A stretch of 64,000 bases of DNA, taken from positions 1 to 64,000 of the forward strand of contig NZ_MOBR01000041.1 in assembly GCF_003732705.1 (NCBI RefSeq), given 5' to 3'. Both the position numbers and the translations under genes were made by a program. Source of the stretch: Pseudomonas frederiksbergensis. Lineage in GTDB: Bacteria; Pseudomonadota; Gammaproteobacteria; Pseudomonadales; Pseudomonadaceae. Below are positions 15,244 through 24,092 of the stretch, piece after piece (the stretch's first letter is position 1; each line of letters begins with the position of its first letter). The notes under the pieces were generated by a model that was not told where the DNA came from, ran no database searches, and saw only the letters and a list, made by a program, of their open reading frames with translations.

Positions 15244-16188
15244 ATGCATATCGATTTGCGCCAACTCCGCCACTTCATCGCCCTCGCCGACCAGCGCAGT
15301 TTTGTCGCGGGCGCGCTGGCGGTGAACCTCTCGCAATCGGCCTTCAGCCGCAGCATCCAGGCCCTGGAACACAGCGTCGGTTGTCAGTTGGTGGACCGTG
15401 GACGCAAGGACCTGGCGCCGACCAAACAGGGCCAGGTGTTGCTCGAACATGCGCGACGTCTGGTCAGCGGCGCGCAGCAGATGGCCAACGAGATCAGCCA
15501 GTTCAATGGCCTGGAAGCTGGGGAGTTGCGTTTCGGCTGTGGCCCGGCGCCGGCGGCGGGGTTGATCCCGCGTGCCATCGGCGCCTTCATCGGGCGCTAT
15601 CCGAAAGCACGGGTGCAGTTTCAGGTGGACGATTGGCAGAGCTTGAGCAAGCGGTTGCTGAGCGAGGAGTTTGAGTTCTTTGTCGCTGACACCCGCTATT
15701 TCGAAGCGGACCCGGATTACCTGACCCAACGCTTGCGTCCGCGCAAATGGCATTTCTGCTGTCGTGCCGGGCATCCATTGGCGGGGCGCGAAAGCGTCAC
15801 TGCTGCAGAGTTGATGAGCTATCCGATGGCCGTCAGCATTCGCCCGCCGAACCTGCGCAAAGTCATCGTCGATTTAAGTGGGCGTCCGGATTTCACGCCG
15901 AATGTGGAATGCGAAAACAGCTACAGCTTGCTGAGCGTGGTGATGCGTTCGGATGCCATCGGGATTGTCGGCGCTTATTCAGATGCGCTGCACCTGGCCA
16001 GGGGTGAATTGGTCTGTTTGAAGATTGATGGGTTGGCGGATGATCTGGAGGAGTTGTACACGCGGTACGGGATTGTCAGTCGCGCCGGGTATCGGTTGTC
16101 GCCGTTGGCCGAGGCGATGATTGCGCAGATCAAGGCAATTGATCAGCAGGATGAGGACGTGTGTTCGCTGGAGAATCTGGCTGTTTGA
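15244..16188 (+). CDS. LysR-family transcriptional regulator (SftR-like), divergent from the receptor
   Basis: A 314-aa LysR protein. The winged helix-turn-helix is at residues 4-62 (DLRQLRHFIALADQRSF ... QSAFSRSIQALE) and the effector domain begins near RFGCGPAPAAG. It is clearly paralogous to the LysR protein at 19200 (shared FIALxxxRSFV, AFSRSIQxLE, LVDRGxKDLxPT and GELRFGCGPAPA). It is divergent from the TonB receptor gene and upstream of a sulfatase gene, so it likely controls both. The SftR/SftP arrangement of P. putida S-313 is the closest precedent I know. The ribosome site is weak. Confidence 0.88.
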   Translation: MHIDLRQLRHFIALADQRSFVAGALAVNLSQSAFSRSIQALEHSVGCQLVDRGRKDLAPTKQGQVLLEHARRLVSGAQQMANEISQFNGLEAGELRFGCGPAPAAGLIPRAIGAFIGRYPKARVQFQVDDWQSLSKRLLSEEFEFFVADTRYFEADPDYLTQRLRPRKWHFCCRAGHPLAGRESVTAAELMSYPMAVSIRPPNLRKVIVDLSGRPDFTPNVECENSYSLLSVVMRSDAIGIVGAYSDALHLARGELVCLKIDGLADDLEELYTRYGIVSRAGYRLSPLAEAMIAQIKAIDQQDEDVCSLENLAV

Positions 16189-16193
16189 CATAC

Positions 16194-16270
16194 CGCTATC
16201 GCGAGCAAGCTTTGCTCCTACGGGTTTGTGGCGCCCGGACCTGTTGGAGCAAGGCTTGCCCGCGATGGCG
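16194..16270. repeat. REP pair (GCGAGCAAGCTTTGCTCC family)
   Basis: Inverted arms TCGCGAGCAAGCTTTGCTCC and GGAGCAAGGCTTGCCCGCGA between the LysR and sulfatase genes. Confidence 0.85.
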
Positions 16271-16381
16271 ATTTTCTGGCCGCCGATGCACCCACTGCAT
16301 AAAACCCATTCCCCAAATGCACTTGCCCCAACCCCGCCCCACCAGCGAAAACCCTCGCCTGTCTTCCGATCGGTGAACCCC

Positions 16382-17998
16382 ATGCCCAACACCCAAAAAC
16401 CCGTACGCAATGTGCTGTACATCATGTGCGATCAACTACGCCGCGATTACCTGTCGTGCTACGGCCACCCGCATTTGCACACGCCGAATATCGATCGCCT
16501 GGCCGCCGCAGGCGTACGTTTCAGCCGCGCTTACACCCAAGGCACTATCTGCGGCCCATCGCGGATGTCGGCCTACACCGGGCGCTATGTCAGCAGCCAT
16601 CAAGTGGCGTGGAACGCGGTGCCGTTGCCCCTGGAAGAACTGACCATCGGCGACTATCTACGCCCCCATGGCATCCGCACCGCGCTGGTGGGCAAGACCC
16701 ACGCCACACCTAATCTGGATGCCTTGCAACGGCTGGCGATCCATCCCTCCAGCGAACAAGCCGAAGTGCTGAACGAGGTCGGTTTCGAAGCGTACTTTCG
16801 CCATGACGGCATCTTCCCCGACGACCCGATATTCGACGACAAACGCGAGTCCGCGCCCTACACCCATTACTTGCGCGAGCACGGTTTCGAGGGTCGCAAC
16901 CCATGGCACGACTGGGCCAATGCAGCCGAAGGTGAAAGCGGCGAAATCCTTAGCGGCTGGAAAATGCGCAACGCCCATCTCCCCGCGCGAGTCCCCGAAC
17001 AGCATTCGGAAACCGTCTACACCACCGACCGCGCTATCGACTTCATCGGTGAGCAAGGTGAGCAGCCGTGGTGCCTGCACCTGTCGTACATCAAGCCCCA
17101 CTGGCCCTACATCGCCCCGGCGCCGTATCACGCGTTATACGGCGCCGATCAGGTGATCAAACCGGTACGCGCAGCGGCTGGGGAGGCGAGCGATCACCCG
17201 GTGTACAACGCGTTTCGCCAGCATGAAGAGAGCCTCAATTTCTCCCGGGACGAGGTGCGGTTGAACGTGGTGCCGACCTACATGGGGCTGATCAAACAGA
17301 TCGACGATCAGCTCGGGCGGTTGTTCGATTTTCTGCAGAGCAATGGGCGCTGGGATGACACGCTGATTGTGTTCACCAGCGATCATGGTGATTTCCTGGG
17401 TGACCATTACCTGGGGGAAAAAGAGTTTTTGCTGGAGCCTGCGGTGGGGGTTCCGCTGATCGTTCGCGACCCGCGTGTGGCGGCGGATGTTACCCGTGGA
17501 TCGGTGGATGATCGACTGGTGGAAACCATCGATGCGTTGCCGACCTTTCTAGAAGCACTGGGTTTGCCGAGCGCCGAACACAGGCTGGAAGGACGCTCAC
17601 TTATCCCGCTATTGCACGGCGTGCAGACCGACTGGCGCCGCTATGCGATCAGCGAATACGACTACGCCTTCCAGGCCCCGGCGCGGGAGCGTCTGGCGCA
17701 GCCGATTGATCGTTGCCGCATGACCATGGTGCGCAGCGAGCGCTGGAAGTATCTGGCGTATGACGGGTTTCGGCCGCAGCTGTTTGATCTGCTGAATGAT
17801 CCGCAGGAGTTGCAGGATTTAGGCGCGGACCCGGCGTTTGCGGTGGTGCGCGAGGAACATGCGGGGTATTTGTTCGAGTGGGTGCGGGGGTTGAAGCGGC
17901 GTACCACCATCAGTCATCAGGAGATTGATTTGCGTGGGCAGCGGTTTCGTTATGGCGAGCCGGAGACCGAGAAACTGGTCCAGATCGGCGTGTGGTGA
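16382..17998 (+). CDS. Sulfatase-family hydrolase (FGly-type; arylsulfatase or phosphonate-monoesterase-like)
   Basis: Alkaline-phosphatase-superfamily hydrolase of 538 aa. Metal-binding start NVLYIMCDQLRRDYLSCYG; active site CGPSRMSAYTGRY with Cys57 as the formylglycine precursor (C-x-P-S-R); further metal ligands in FTSDHGDFLGDH; catalytic lysine/histidine region in LVGKTHATPN and YIKPHWPY. The sequence looks closer to phosphonate monoester hydrolase-like sulfatases than to AtsA. It lacks a signal peptide, so it should be cytoplasmic. ATG 16382 follows family starts; no clear ribosome site is seen. Downstream of the SftR-like gene and next to atsK, it probably releases sulfate from an imported ester. 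Confidence 0.88.
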   Translation: MPNTQKPVRNVLYIMCDQLRRDYLSCYGHPHLHTPNIDRLAAAGVRFSRAYTQGTICGPSRMSAYTGRYVSSHQVAWNAVPLPLEELTIGDYLRPHGIRTALVGKTHATPNLDALQRLAIHPSSEQAEVLNEVGFEAYFRHDGIFPDDPIFDDKRESAPYTHYLREHGFEGRNPWHDWANAAEGESGEILSGWKMRNAHLPARVPEQHSETVYTTDRAIDFIGEQGEQPWCLHLSYIKPHWPYIAPAPYHALYGADQVIKPVRAAAGEASDHPVYNAFRQHEESLNFSRDEVRLNVVPTYMGLIKQIDDQLGRLFDFLQSNGRWDDTLIVFTSDHGDFLGDHYLGEKEFLLEPAVGVPLIVRDPRVAADVTRGSVDDRLVETIDALPTFLEALGLPSAEHRLEGRSLIPLLHGVQTDWRRYAISEYDYAFQAPARERLAQPIDRCRMTMVRSERWKYLAYDGFRPQLFDLLNDPQELQDLGADPAFAVVREEHAGYLFEWVRGLKRRTTISHQEIDLRGQRFRYGEPETEKLVQIGVW

Positions 17999-18007
17999 CG
18001 CTCCTCT

Positions 18008-18119
18008 GATCGTTCCCACGCTCTGCGTGGGAATGCCTCCACGGACGCTCCGCGTTCGGCTCCTGGATGGGACGCAGAGCGTCCCGGGCTGCATTCCCAC
18101 GCGGAGCGTGGGAACGATC
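18008..18119. repeat. REP doublet (GATCGTTCCCACGC family)
   Basis: Inverted pair with internal GACGC...GCGTCCC palindrome at the convergent sulfatase/atsK junction. Confidence 0.9.
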
Positions 18120-18125
18120 AGGTTC

Positions 18126-19031
18126 TCAAAGGCCTTTGATGGTTTGACTGCGCTGCCCCGCCACCCCAACCGGCACTTCACCCTTCAACGTCACCCGGCG
18201 AACGATTCGATCCTGGGTTCCGTAATCATCCACCGCGTAATGCTGGGTCGAACGGTTATCCCAGATCGCCACATCACCGGCCTTCCAGCGCCAGCGCACG
18301 GTGTTTTCCAAACGCGTGACATGGCTTTGCAGCAGCCCGAACAAGTGCGCCGAATCCGCTTGGGAGTAACCCTTGATGCGTTTCACGAAATGCCCCAGCA
18401 ACAAGCTCTTCTCGCCGCTGATCGGGTGCACACGCACCACCGGGTGTTCGGTTTCGTAAACGGTGGAGGTGAAGATCTTGCGGTAGCGCTCCAGCTTCTC
18501 CGCCGACACGTCGGGCTTGGCGCCGGCGTAGTCGTATTCATTGCTGTGTACGGCGGTGAGTTTGTCCGCCAGTTCCCGCAGTTCCGGCGCCAGTTCGTTG
18601 TAGGCGGTGGCGGTGTTGGCCCAGAACGTATCGCCACCGAACGCCGGGGCGACCACCGAGCGCAGGATCGAGGCTTTCGGGTACGCCTCGACGAAGGTCA
18701 CGTCGGTGTGCCAGGAGTTGGCGCGTTGGCCTTCAGCGCCGTCCAGCTCCAGCAGGTAACGGGTGCCGTCGCGTACCGGTACGGTCGGGTGCGCCACCGG
18801 TTCGCCGAGCAAGTGCGCGAAGGCTTCCTGGCTCTGATCGTCGAGCTGGGTCTGCTCACGGAAGAACACGACTTTGTACTGCACCAGCGCCTGCTGAATG
18901 GCTTCTACGGTGCTGGCGTCCAGCTCGCCGGAAAGTTGCACGCCGCGGATCTCGGCACCAATCCGACCGGCCACCGGATGGATTTCAAGCGCGTGAACAG
19001 CGGGTTTTACAGCTAAAGCGGCATTGCTCAT
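18126..19031 (-). CDS. atsK: Alkylsulfatase AtsK, alpha-ketoglutarate-dependent sulfate ester dioxygenase
   Basis: Non-heme Fe(II)/2-oxoglutarate dioxygenase of the TauD family that oxidises the carbon next to a sulfate ester, releasing sulfate and an aldehyde. The sequence closely follows P. putida AtsK as I remember it (start MSNAALA, HPVAGRIGAEIRGV, RANSWHTDVTFVEAYPKAS). Fe ligands are H and D of SWHTDVTF and the distal H of STQHYAVDDYG; the 2-oxoglutarate arginine is in DRIVRRVTL. ATG 19031 has a GAGGG site. It is divergent from a LysR gene. Length 301 aa matches the characterised enzyme. Confidence 0.95.
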   Translation of the reverse strand: MSNAALAVKPAVHALEIHPVAGRIGAEIRGVQLSGELDASTVEAIQQALVQYKVVFFREQTQLDDQSQEAFAHLLGEPVAHPTVPVRDGTRYLLELDGAEGQRANSWHTDVTFVEAYPKASILRSVVAPAFGGDTFWANTATAYNELAPELRELADKLTAVHSNEYDYAGAKPDVSAEKLERYRKIFTSTVYETEHPVVRVHPISGEKSLLLGHFVKRIKGYSQADSAHLFGLLQSHVTRLENTVRWRWKAGDVAIWDNRSTQHYAVDDYGTQDRIVRRVTLKGEVPVGVAGQRSQTIKGL

Positions 19032-19199
19032 GGGTAGACCCTCGATCGGACTGCTGACGGTTGAACGACAGCGAAACAATGCTCTATCTATATTCAATTT
19101 AGGTCTAATAGATATTCACATGCTTCGTTGACGGAATAAGAGCTTGCATTTAAAACCTCAAGCAACCTTCGTCGCAAATGCCTTCGAGCTATTTTTAGG
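19032..19199. promoter_or_regulatory. Divergent promoter region atsK / LysR
   Basis: AT-rich segment around 19080-19140 (TCTATATTCAATTTAGGTC) between divergent genes; a likely binding region for the neighbouring LysR protein and for CysB. No boxes are assigned. Confidence 0.45.
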
Positions 19200-20135
19200 A
19201 TGCCGCAAAAGCATATGGATCTTCGCCAGTTGCGCTACTTCATCGCCCTCAACGAACACCGCAGTTTTGTCCGCGCGGCTGACGCCATGGGCATCACTCA
19301 ACCGGCGTTCAGCCGCAGTATCCAAGGGCTGGAGCAAGAGTTCGGCTGTGTGTTGGTGGACCGTGGCAACAAGGATTTGCGCCCCACGCCCGAGGGCCAG
19401 GTGGTGCTGCAACACGCCCTGACCCTGGTACAAGGCGCAGCGCTGCTCAGCGCCGAAGTGACGCAGATGACCAAGCTCGATGCCGGTGAACTGCGCTTCG
19501 GTTGCGGCCCCGCGCCAGCGGTGAAACTGGTGCCGGATGCGGTGGCGCAATTCATCAACGCACACCCTAAAGTGCGCACCTGTTTTCAGGTGGATAACTG
19601 GGAAAAACTCAGCCGCGCCCTGAGCCGCGAAGAGATCGAATTCTTCATCGCCGACATTCGCCATTTCGAGGCCGACCCGAATTTCCAGACCCAGGCGTTG
19701 ACGCCCAAGCGCGGCGTATTTTTCTGCCGGCCGGGGCATCCGCTGCTGGTCAAGGACAGCCTGTCGACCAACGACATGTTCGACTATCCACTGGCGACCA
19801 CGCTGATCCCGCCGGGCATTCGCAAACTGCTGGCGAACCTCAGTGGGCGGATGGATTTTTCACCGACCATTGAGACCGAACACTTTCCGGCGCTGGTGAA
19901 GATCGTGCTGCAATCCAACGCGATTGGCGTCGGCACGGAAGAGGCGTTTGTCGAGGACATTGCCAAGGGTTCGCTGATGTTGCTGCACTGGCGCAACTTG
20001 CCACAGAACATTGAAAGCATGAATGCGCGGTGCGGGATTGTCAGTCGCACGGGGTTTCGGTTGTCGCCGGCAGCGCGGGCGATGATTGAGACATTGGTGG
20101 CGGTGGATAAGCAGCAGATCGCCGTCGCGGTGTGA
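19200..20135 (+). CDS. LysR-family transcriptional regulator, divergent from atsK
   Basis: A 311-aa LysR regulator, paralogue of the one at 15244. The N-terminal HTH (DLRQLRYFIALNEHRSFVRAADAMGITQPAFSRSIQGLE) is followed by the effector-binding domain (GELRFGCGPAPAVKLVPDA). A second ATG at 19215 (MDLRQL) aligns better with the paralogue's start; 19200 has AGG directly adjacent, so the start is uncertain. Its divergent position makes atsK the likeliest target, with atsR and atsBCA as further candidates. An SftR-like function is possible for either paralogue. Confidence 0.87.
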   Translation: MPQKHMDLRQLRYFIALNEHRSFVRAADAMGITQPAFSRSIQGLEQEFGCVLVDRGNKDLRPTPEGQVVLQHALTLVQGAALLSAEVTQMTKLDAGELRFGCGPAPAVKLVPDAVAQFINAHPKVRTCFQVDNWEKLSRALSREEIEFFIADIRHFEADPNFQTQALTPKRGVFFCRPGHPLLVKDSLSTNDMFDYPLATTLIPPGIRKLLANLSGRMDFSPTIETEHFPALVKIVLQSNAIGVGTEEAFVEDIAKGSLMLLHWRNLPQNIESMNARCGIVSRTGFRLSPAARAMIETLVAVDKQQIAVAV

Positions 20136-20136
20136 T

Positions 20137-20247
20137 GATCGTTCCCACGCTCCGCGTGGGAATGCAGCCCGGGACGCTCCGCGTCCCATCCAAAGCCGAA
20201 CGCGGAGCGTCCGTTGAGGCATTCCCACGCGGAGCGTGGGAACGATC
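20137..20247. repeat. REP doublet (GATCGTTCCCACGC family)
   Basis: Inverted REP pair at the convergent LysR/atsR junction. Confidence 0.9.
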
Positions 20248-20249
20248 GG

Positions 20250-21263
20250 TTAAAGTTTGGCCGCAGCCAATTCCGGCACCACCCAATCCGTCACCTTGAA
20301 CGGTTTGCGAATCAGCTTCTGCTGCGACGCCAGATCCACCGCATCCTGCAATTTCCCCAGGAACACCGGATCCAGGGTCGACGGGAACACTTCGCTCAAT
20401 TTCTGATCCTGCAAATCCTGCTGAAGAATCAACGGTGGATAACTCGCCAGCCCCGACACCAACTGAATGTACGCGTCTTTGTTGCTGTCCTGAGTCAACC
20501 ACTCAACCGCTTGCTGCTGCGCCTTGAGCAGTTTCGCGACGACGTCGGGATGCTCGTCAACAAACTTGCCGGTGCCCACCAACACGGCCTGCACACTGCC
20601 CGCCCCACCCAAATCCTTGGTATTCAACGGCAACTCGGCCAGGCCCTTGGCTTGCAACGCGGTCAGCCCAGAGCTGCCCCACGACGCATCGATCTGCTTG
20701 GCCGCCAGGGCCGCCACCGCGCCGTTGAAGTCCAGATTGATCACCTTCACATCCTTCTCGCTCAAACCCTGGCTGGCAAGCGCCGCATCGAACGACAACT
20801 GCGTGGCGGTGCCACGGAAGATCGCCACGCGTTTGCCCTTGAGGTCTTGCAGGGTTTTGATCCCCGAGCCGGGCACCACGCCCAGATACTGTTTCACCCC
20901 GCGTGCGGAGGCGCTGAGCAGGCGCGTGTCCAGCCCGTTGGACTTGCCAATGATCGCCGCAAGGTCACCCAGATAGGCGAGGTCCACCTGACCGTTGGCG
21001 AACGCTTCGTTGATCACCGGGCCGGCACCCTTGAAGAAACTCCACTGAATCTTGATGCCCTGATCGGCGAAGGCTTTTTCGTAGATCTGCTGGTCGCGCA
21101 ATACATCCGCGATGCCGCCGCCACTGTGCTGGGTGCCGGCGCTGAGGTCGGGCACGGCGATCCGGATTTCCTTGAGTTCGTCAGCGTTGGCGGTAAACGC
21201 CAGCAACCCCGCCAGCGCCGGTATGGCGAACAGACTGATGACACGTTTGAAGGGACGATTCAT
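20250..21263 (-). CDS. atsR: Sulfate-ester ABC transporter periplasmic binding protein AtsR
   Basis: Substrate-binding protein of the sulfonate/sulfate-ester (SsuA/TauA-like) family. Signal peptide IPALAGLLAFTANA, then IRIAVPDLSAGTQHSGGG. The ligand-lobe segments QVDLAYLGDLAAIIGKSNGLDTR and GTATQLSFDAAL are typical. ATG 21263 carries AGGAG; the frame extends to 21326. It is transcribed divergently from atsBCA, which encodes the matching membrane complex and ATPase; P. aeruginosa has the set as atsRBCA. Expression should rise under sulfate limitation (known for the family; not visible here). Confidence 0.9.
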   Translation of the reverse strand: MNRPFKRVISLFAIPALAGLLAFTANADELKEIRIAVPDLSAGTQHSGGGIADVLRDQQIYEKAFADQGIKIQWSFFKGAGPVINEAFANGQVDLAYLGDLAAIIGKSNGLDTRLLSASARGVKQYLGVVPGSGIKTLQDLKGKRVAIFRGTATQLSFDAALASQGLSEKDVKVINLDFNGAVAALAAKQIDASWGSSGLTALQAKGLAELPLNTKDLGGAGSVQAVLVGTGKFVDEHPDVVAKLLKAQQQAVEWLTQDSNKDAYIQLVSGLASYPPLILQQDLQDQKLSEVFPSTLDPVFLGKLQDAVDLASQQKLIRKPFKVTDWVVPELAAAKL

Positions 21264-21667
21264 GGGTGCGGCTCCTGGTGGCGACAGCGTTGAGGAGCAG
21301 AACGTAGGCTGAATCGGAGCCAGCACTTAAATACTATAAATTCACATTTTTATATCTTTTGGATCTATACCAGTCAACGCGGGGCTTTCCGGTGGGTATG
21401 CATAAACAGCATCGAAAATATTCTTCGAATGCATTGGATGCGTGTGGCCTGGAGGCCTTAAATGGCTTGGCTTATCTCTCAATAGTATTGATTTGAATTT
21501 TTATAGATCGATTTTGCATACACCGATCCTCTTTTGCGTACACCGATCCTCTGTAGGAGCGAGGCTTGCCCGCGAAGGCGATGCCAGATCCAACATCAAT
21601 GCTGGATCTGACGGCCTCTTCGCGGGCAAGCCTCGCTCCTACACAAGGTCAAAAACGGAGGTCATCC
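21264..21667. promoter_or_regulatory. Divergent atsR/atsB control region with a REP pair
   Basis: A 404-bp gap. The atsR-proximal part (21320-21440) is AT-rich (AAATACTATAAATTCAC) and probably holds promoters; the direct repeat ACACCGATCCTCT occurs at 21519 and again at 21540; a REP pair lies at 21552-21643 close to atsB. No gene is seen. Confidence 0.5.
21552..21643. repeat. REP pair (TGTAGGAGCGAGGCTTGCCC family)
   Basis: Long inverted repeat: TGTAGGAGCGAGGCTTGCCC at one end and GGGCAAGCCTCGCTCCTACA at the other, in the 5' region of atsB. It also contains a CAGATCCAAC/GCTGGATCTG inner palindrome. Confidence 0.9.
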
Positions 21668-23266
21668 ATGGCCCGTGTTTCCCTTCTCAGCCTGCCGCTG
21701 GCCGCCCCGCCGCTCAATGGCCGGCGCCTTTGGCCAAGCCTGAGCCATCGGTTGTTGCCCTGGTTGCTGCCCATCAGCCTGTTCACCCTCTGGTGGCTGG
21801 CCAGCCGCAATCACTGGATGAGCGAGCAAATCCTGCCGGCGCCATCCCTGGTCTGGAGCAGCGCCGTCGAACTGTCCCAGGGCGAATTGTGGAGTCATCT
21901 GTGGATCAGCCTGCAACGCTTGTTCTGGGGCTTGCTCGCCGGGGTCAGCGCTGGTGCCGTGTTGGGTGCATCGCTGGGTTTCAGTCGGCGTCTGGAACGT
22001 TTGGTGTTCCCGACCTTCGCCGGGTTGGCGCAGGTCCCGACCCTGGCCTGGATTCCGTTGTTCATGGTGTTTTTCGGCATTGGTGAAGTGTTGAAACTGG
22101 TGGTGCTGGTGAAGGCCATTGTGGTGCCGGTGACGTTGCACACGTTGGTCGGCGTGCGGGATGCACAACCCAAACTGCGCGAAGCCGCCGCCGTGTTGCG
22201 CCTGCCCACCCGATTGTTGATTCGGCGCCTGGTGTTGCCCGCCGCGTTGCCGGCGTTCATGGCCGGTGTGCGGCTGGCGCTGGCGGCCGGTTGGACGTCG
22301 TTGCTGGCCGTGGAACTGTTGGCCTCCAGCGAAGGCATCGGTTACTTGATGGTCTGGGCGCGGCAGTTGTTCATGCTCGACATCGTTTTCGTGGTCATCG
22401 TGGTGATCGGTTTTATTGGTGTGGCCATGGATCGCGGTATCGGTCTGCTGGACAAAAAACTGGTGCACTGGCCGCACCCGGCCACCGCAGAGATTCGGCG
22501 CGGGCCGCGTTACGCAGGTTGGCAGCGAGTGCAACCGTGGCTGCTGCCGTTGGCGCTGTTGGCGTTGTGGCAAGTGACGACGGATCAGCAATGGATCGAT
22601 GCGAATATTCTGGTCAGCCCATTGGCCGTGTTGGAAACCACCTGGCACGGTTTGCTCGACGGCACCTTGACCGGCGGCATGGCCCTGAGCCTGGGCCGCA
22701 CACTGGGCGGTCTGTTGCTGGGCGGCGGACTTGGATTTGCGCTGGGCTTGCTGCTGGGACTGTCGCGCACCAGTGAACGGGTGCTAGGCCCAACCCTCGC
22801 CGCCATCCGCCAGATCGCGATTTTCGCCTGGGTACCGTTGCTCACCGCGTGGTTCGGTTTGGGGGAGTTGGCTAAATGGGTGTTCGTCGCCCTCGCCGCA
22901 TTTTTCCCGCTGTTCATCGCCACCCAACGCAGCGTCGCCAACCTCTCGCCACAACTCAATGAAGCCGCTCAAGTGCTGCGCCTGAACCTTGGCCAACGTC
23001 TGCGCCGTCTGGTCTTGCCGGGCGCCGCGCCGGGGATTTTCGCCGGCCTGCGGCTGAGCCTGATCTACGCCTGGCTCGGCACCATCGGCGCCGAATATTT
23101 CATGCCGTCCAACGGCGGCATCGGCAGCCAGATGATCGGCGCGCAACAACTGCTGCGCATGGACCTGATCATGGCCGGCATGCTCCTGGTGGGCCTGACC
23201 GGCGCCCTGCTCAACCTTATTGGCCAACGCCTGGAAATCCGCGCGACCCGCTGGAGACACGCATGA
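21668..23266 (+). CDS. atsB: Sulfate-ester ABC transporter permease AtsB, fused double-domain
   Basis: A 532-aa inner-membrane permease made of two BPD_transp_1 domains in one chain. Each half has its own EAA-type loop: KLREAAAVLRLPTRLLIRRLVLPAALPAF (first) and QLNEAAQVLRLNLGQRLRRLVLPGAAPGIF (second), and about six membrane segments. I recall this fused form as a feature of AtsB in P. aeruginosa; SsuC/TauC homologues are single. ATG 21668 has a GGAGG site. It overlaps atsC by ATGA. Confidence 0.92.
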   Translation: MARVSLLSLPLAAPPLNGRRLWPSLSHRLLPWLLPISLFTLWWLASRNHWMSEQILPAPSLVWSSAVELSQGELWSHLWISLQRLFWGLLAGVSAGAVLGASLGFSRRLERLVFPTFAGLAQVPTLAWIPLFMVFFGIGEVLKLVVLVKAIVVPVTLHTLVGVRDAQPKLREAAAVLRLPTRLLIRRLVLPAALPAFMAGVRLALAAGWTSLLAVELLASSEGIGYLMVWARQLFMLDIVFVVIVVIGFIGVAMDRGIGLLDKKLVHWPHPATAEIRRGPRYAGWQRVQPWLLPLALLALWQVTTDQQWIDANILVSPLAVLETTWHGLLDGTLTGGMALSLGRTLGGLLLGGGLGFALGLLLGLSRTSERVLGPTLAAIRQIAIFAWVPLLTAWFGLGELAKWVFVALAAFFPLFIATQRSVANLSPQLNEAAQVLRLNLGQRLRRLVLPGAAPGIFAGLRLSLIYAWLGTIGAEYFMPSNGGIGSQMIGAQQLLRMDLIMAGMLLVGLTGALLNLIGQRLEIRATRWRHA

Positions 23267-24078
23267 ACGCACCGATTGTCAGCTTCAACCACGTGGGCAA
23301 ATCCTTCGATGTCGATGGCTTTGAACTGGAGGCGATTCGCGAATTCAACCTGGAGATTGCCGAGGGCGAATTCGTCGCCATTGTCGGCTCCAGCGGTTGT
23401 GGAAAATCCACTTTATTGCGGCTGTTGGTGGGGCTCGACACACAGTTTCGCGGGCAGATTACCGTGGACGGCAAAGCGGTCAGCGGCATCGGCGGCGAGC
23501 GTGGGATCGTCTTCCAAGAACACCGTTTGTTCCCGTGGCTGACGGTGGCCGACAACATCGGCCTGGGCCTGGTCAACGAACCCTTGAGCGCCGAGCAAAA
23601 GCAAAAACGTGTAGACGATTTCATCGAGTTGGTCGGCCTCAAAGACTTCACCCGTGCCTACCCGCATCAACTCTCCGGCGGCATGGCGCAACGGGTGGCG
23701 ATTGCTCGCGGCCTGGTCGCCAGCCCTCGGATTCTGCTGCTGGATGAACCCTTCGGCGCCCTCGATGCCCTGACCCGCCAACAGATGCAGGACGAGCTGT
23801 TGGCGATTCGCAGCCGAGCCAAGATCACCACGATCCTGGTCACCCACGATGTGGAAGAGGCGATCTTCCTCGCCGACCGTGTGGTGGTGATGGAACCGCG
23901 TCCCGGACGGATCAAGCAAGTGGTGGACATCGCCCTGCCCCACCCGCGCCAGCGCAGCAGTTTCGACTTCCACCAATTGCGCGAAGAGCTGCTGCACGAG
24001 CTCACCAGCGACGACCATTACCAACCCACCGTGCCGGTACAGATCCGCGACCTGCCGCTGTCTTACATTGCCTGCTGA
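23263..24078 (+). CDS. atsC: Sulfate-ester ABC transporter ATP-binding protein AtsC
   Basis: SsuB/TauB-type ATPase of the AtsRBC importer. Walker A GSSGCGKS (about residue 47), Q-loop FQEHRLFPW, signature LSGGMAQRVAIARGL, Walker B ILLLDEPFGALDALTR and H-loop VTHDVEEA are all present. Length 271 aa is normal. It overlaps the atsB stop by 4 bp, and atsA starts 14 bp downstream. Confidence 0.93.
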   Translation: MNAPIVSFNHVGKSFDVDGFELEAIREFNLEIAEGEFVAIVGSSGCGKSTLLRLLVGLDTQFRGQITVDGKAVSGIGGERGIVFQEHRLFPWLTVADNIGLGLVNEPLSAEQKQKRVDDFIELVGLKDFTRAYPHQLSGGMAQRVAIARGLVASPRILLLDEPFGALDALTRQQMQDELLAIRSRAKITTILVTHDVEEAIFLADRVVVMEPRPGRIKQVVDIALPHPRQRSSFDFHQLREELLHELTSDDHYQPTVPVQIRDLPLSYIAC

Positions 24079-24092
24079 ACAGGAGACTTTTG

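Noticed and set aside
16121..16381. 87-codon N-terminal extension of the 16382 sulfatase
   Set aside because: The extension runs through a REP and lacks family similarity; sulfatase homology begins at MPNTQKPVRNVLYIMCDQ.
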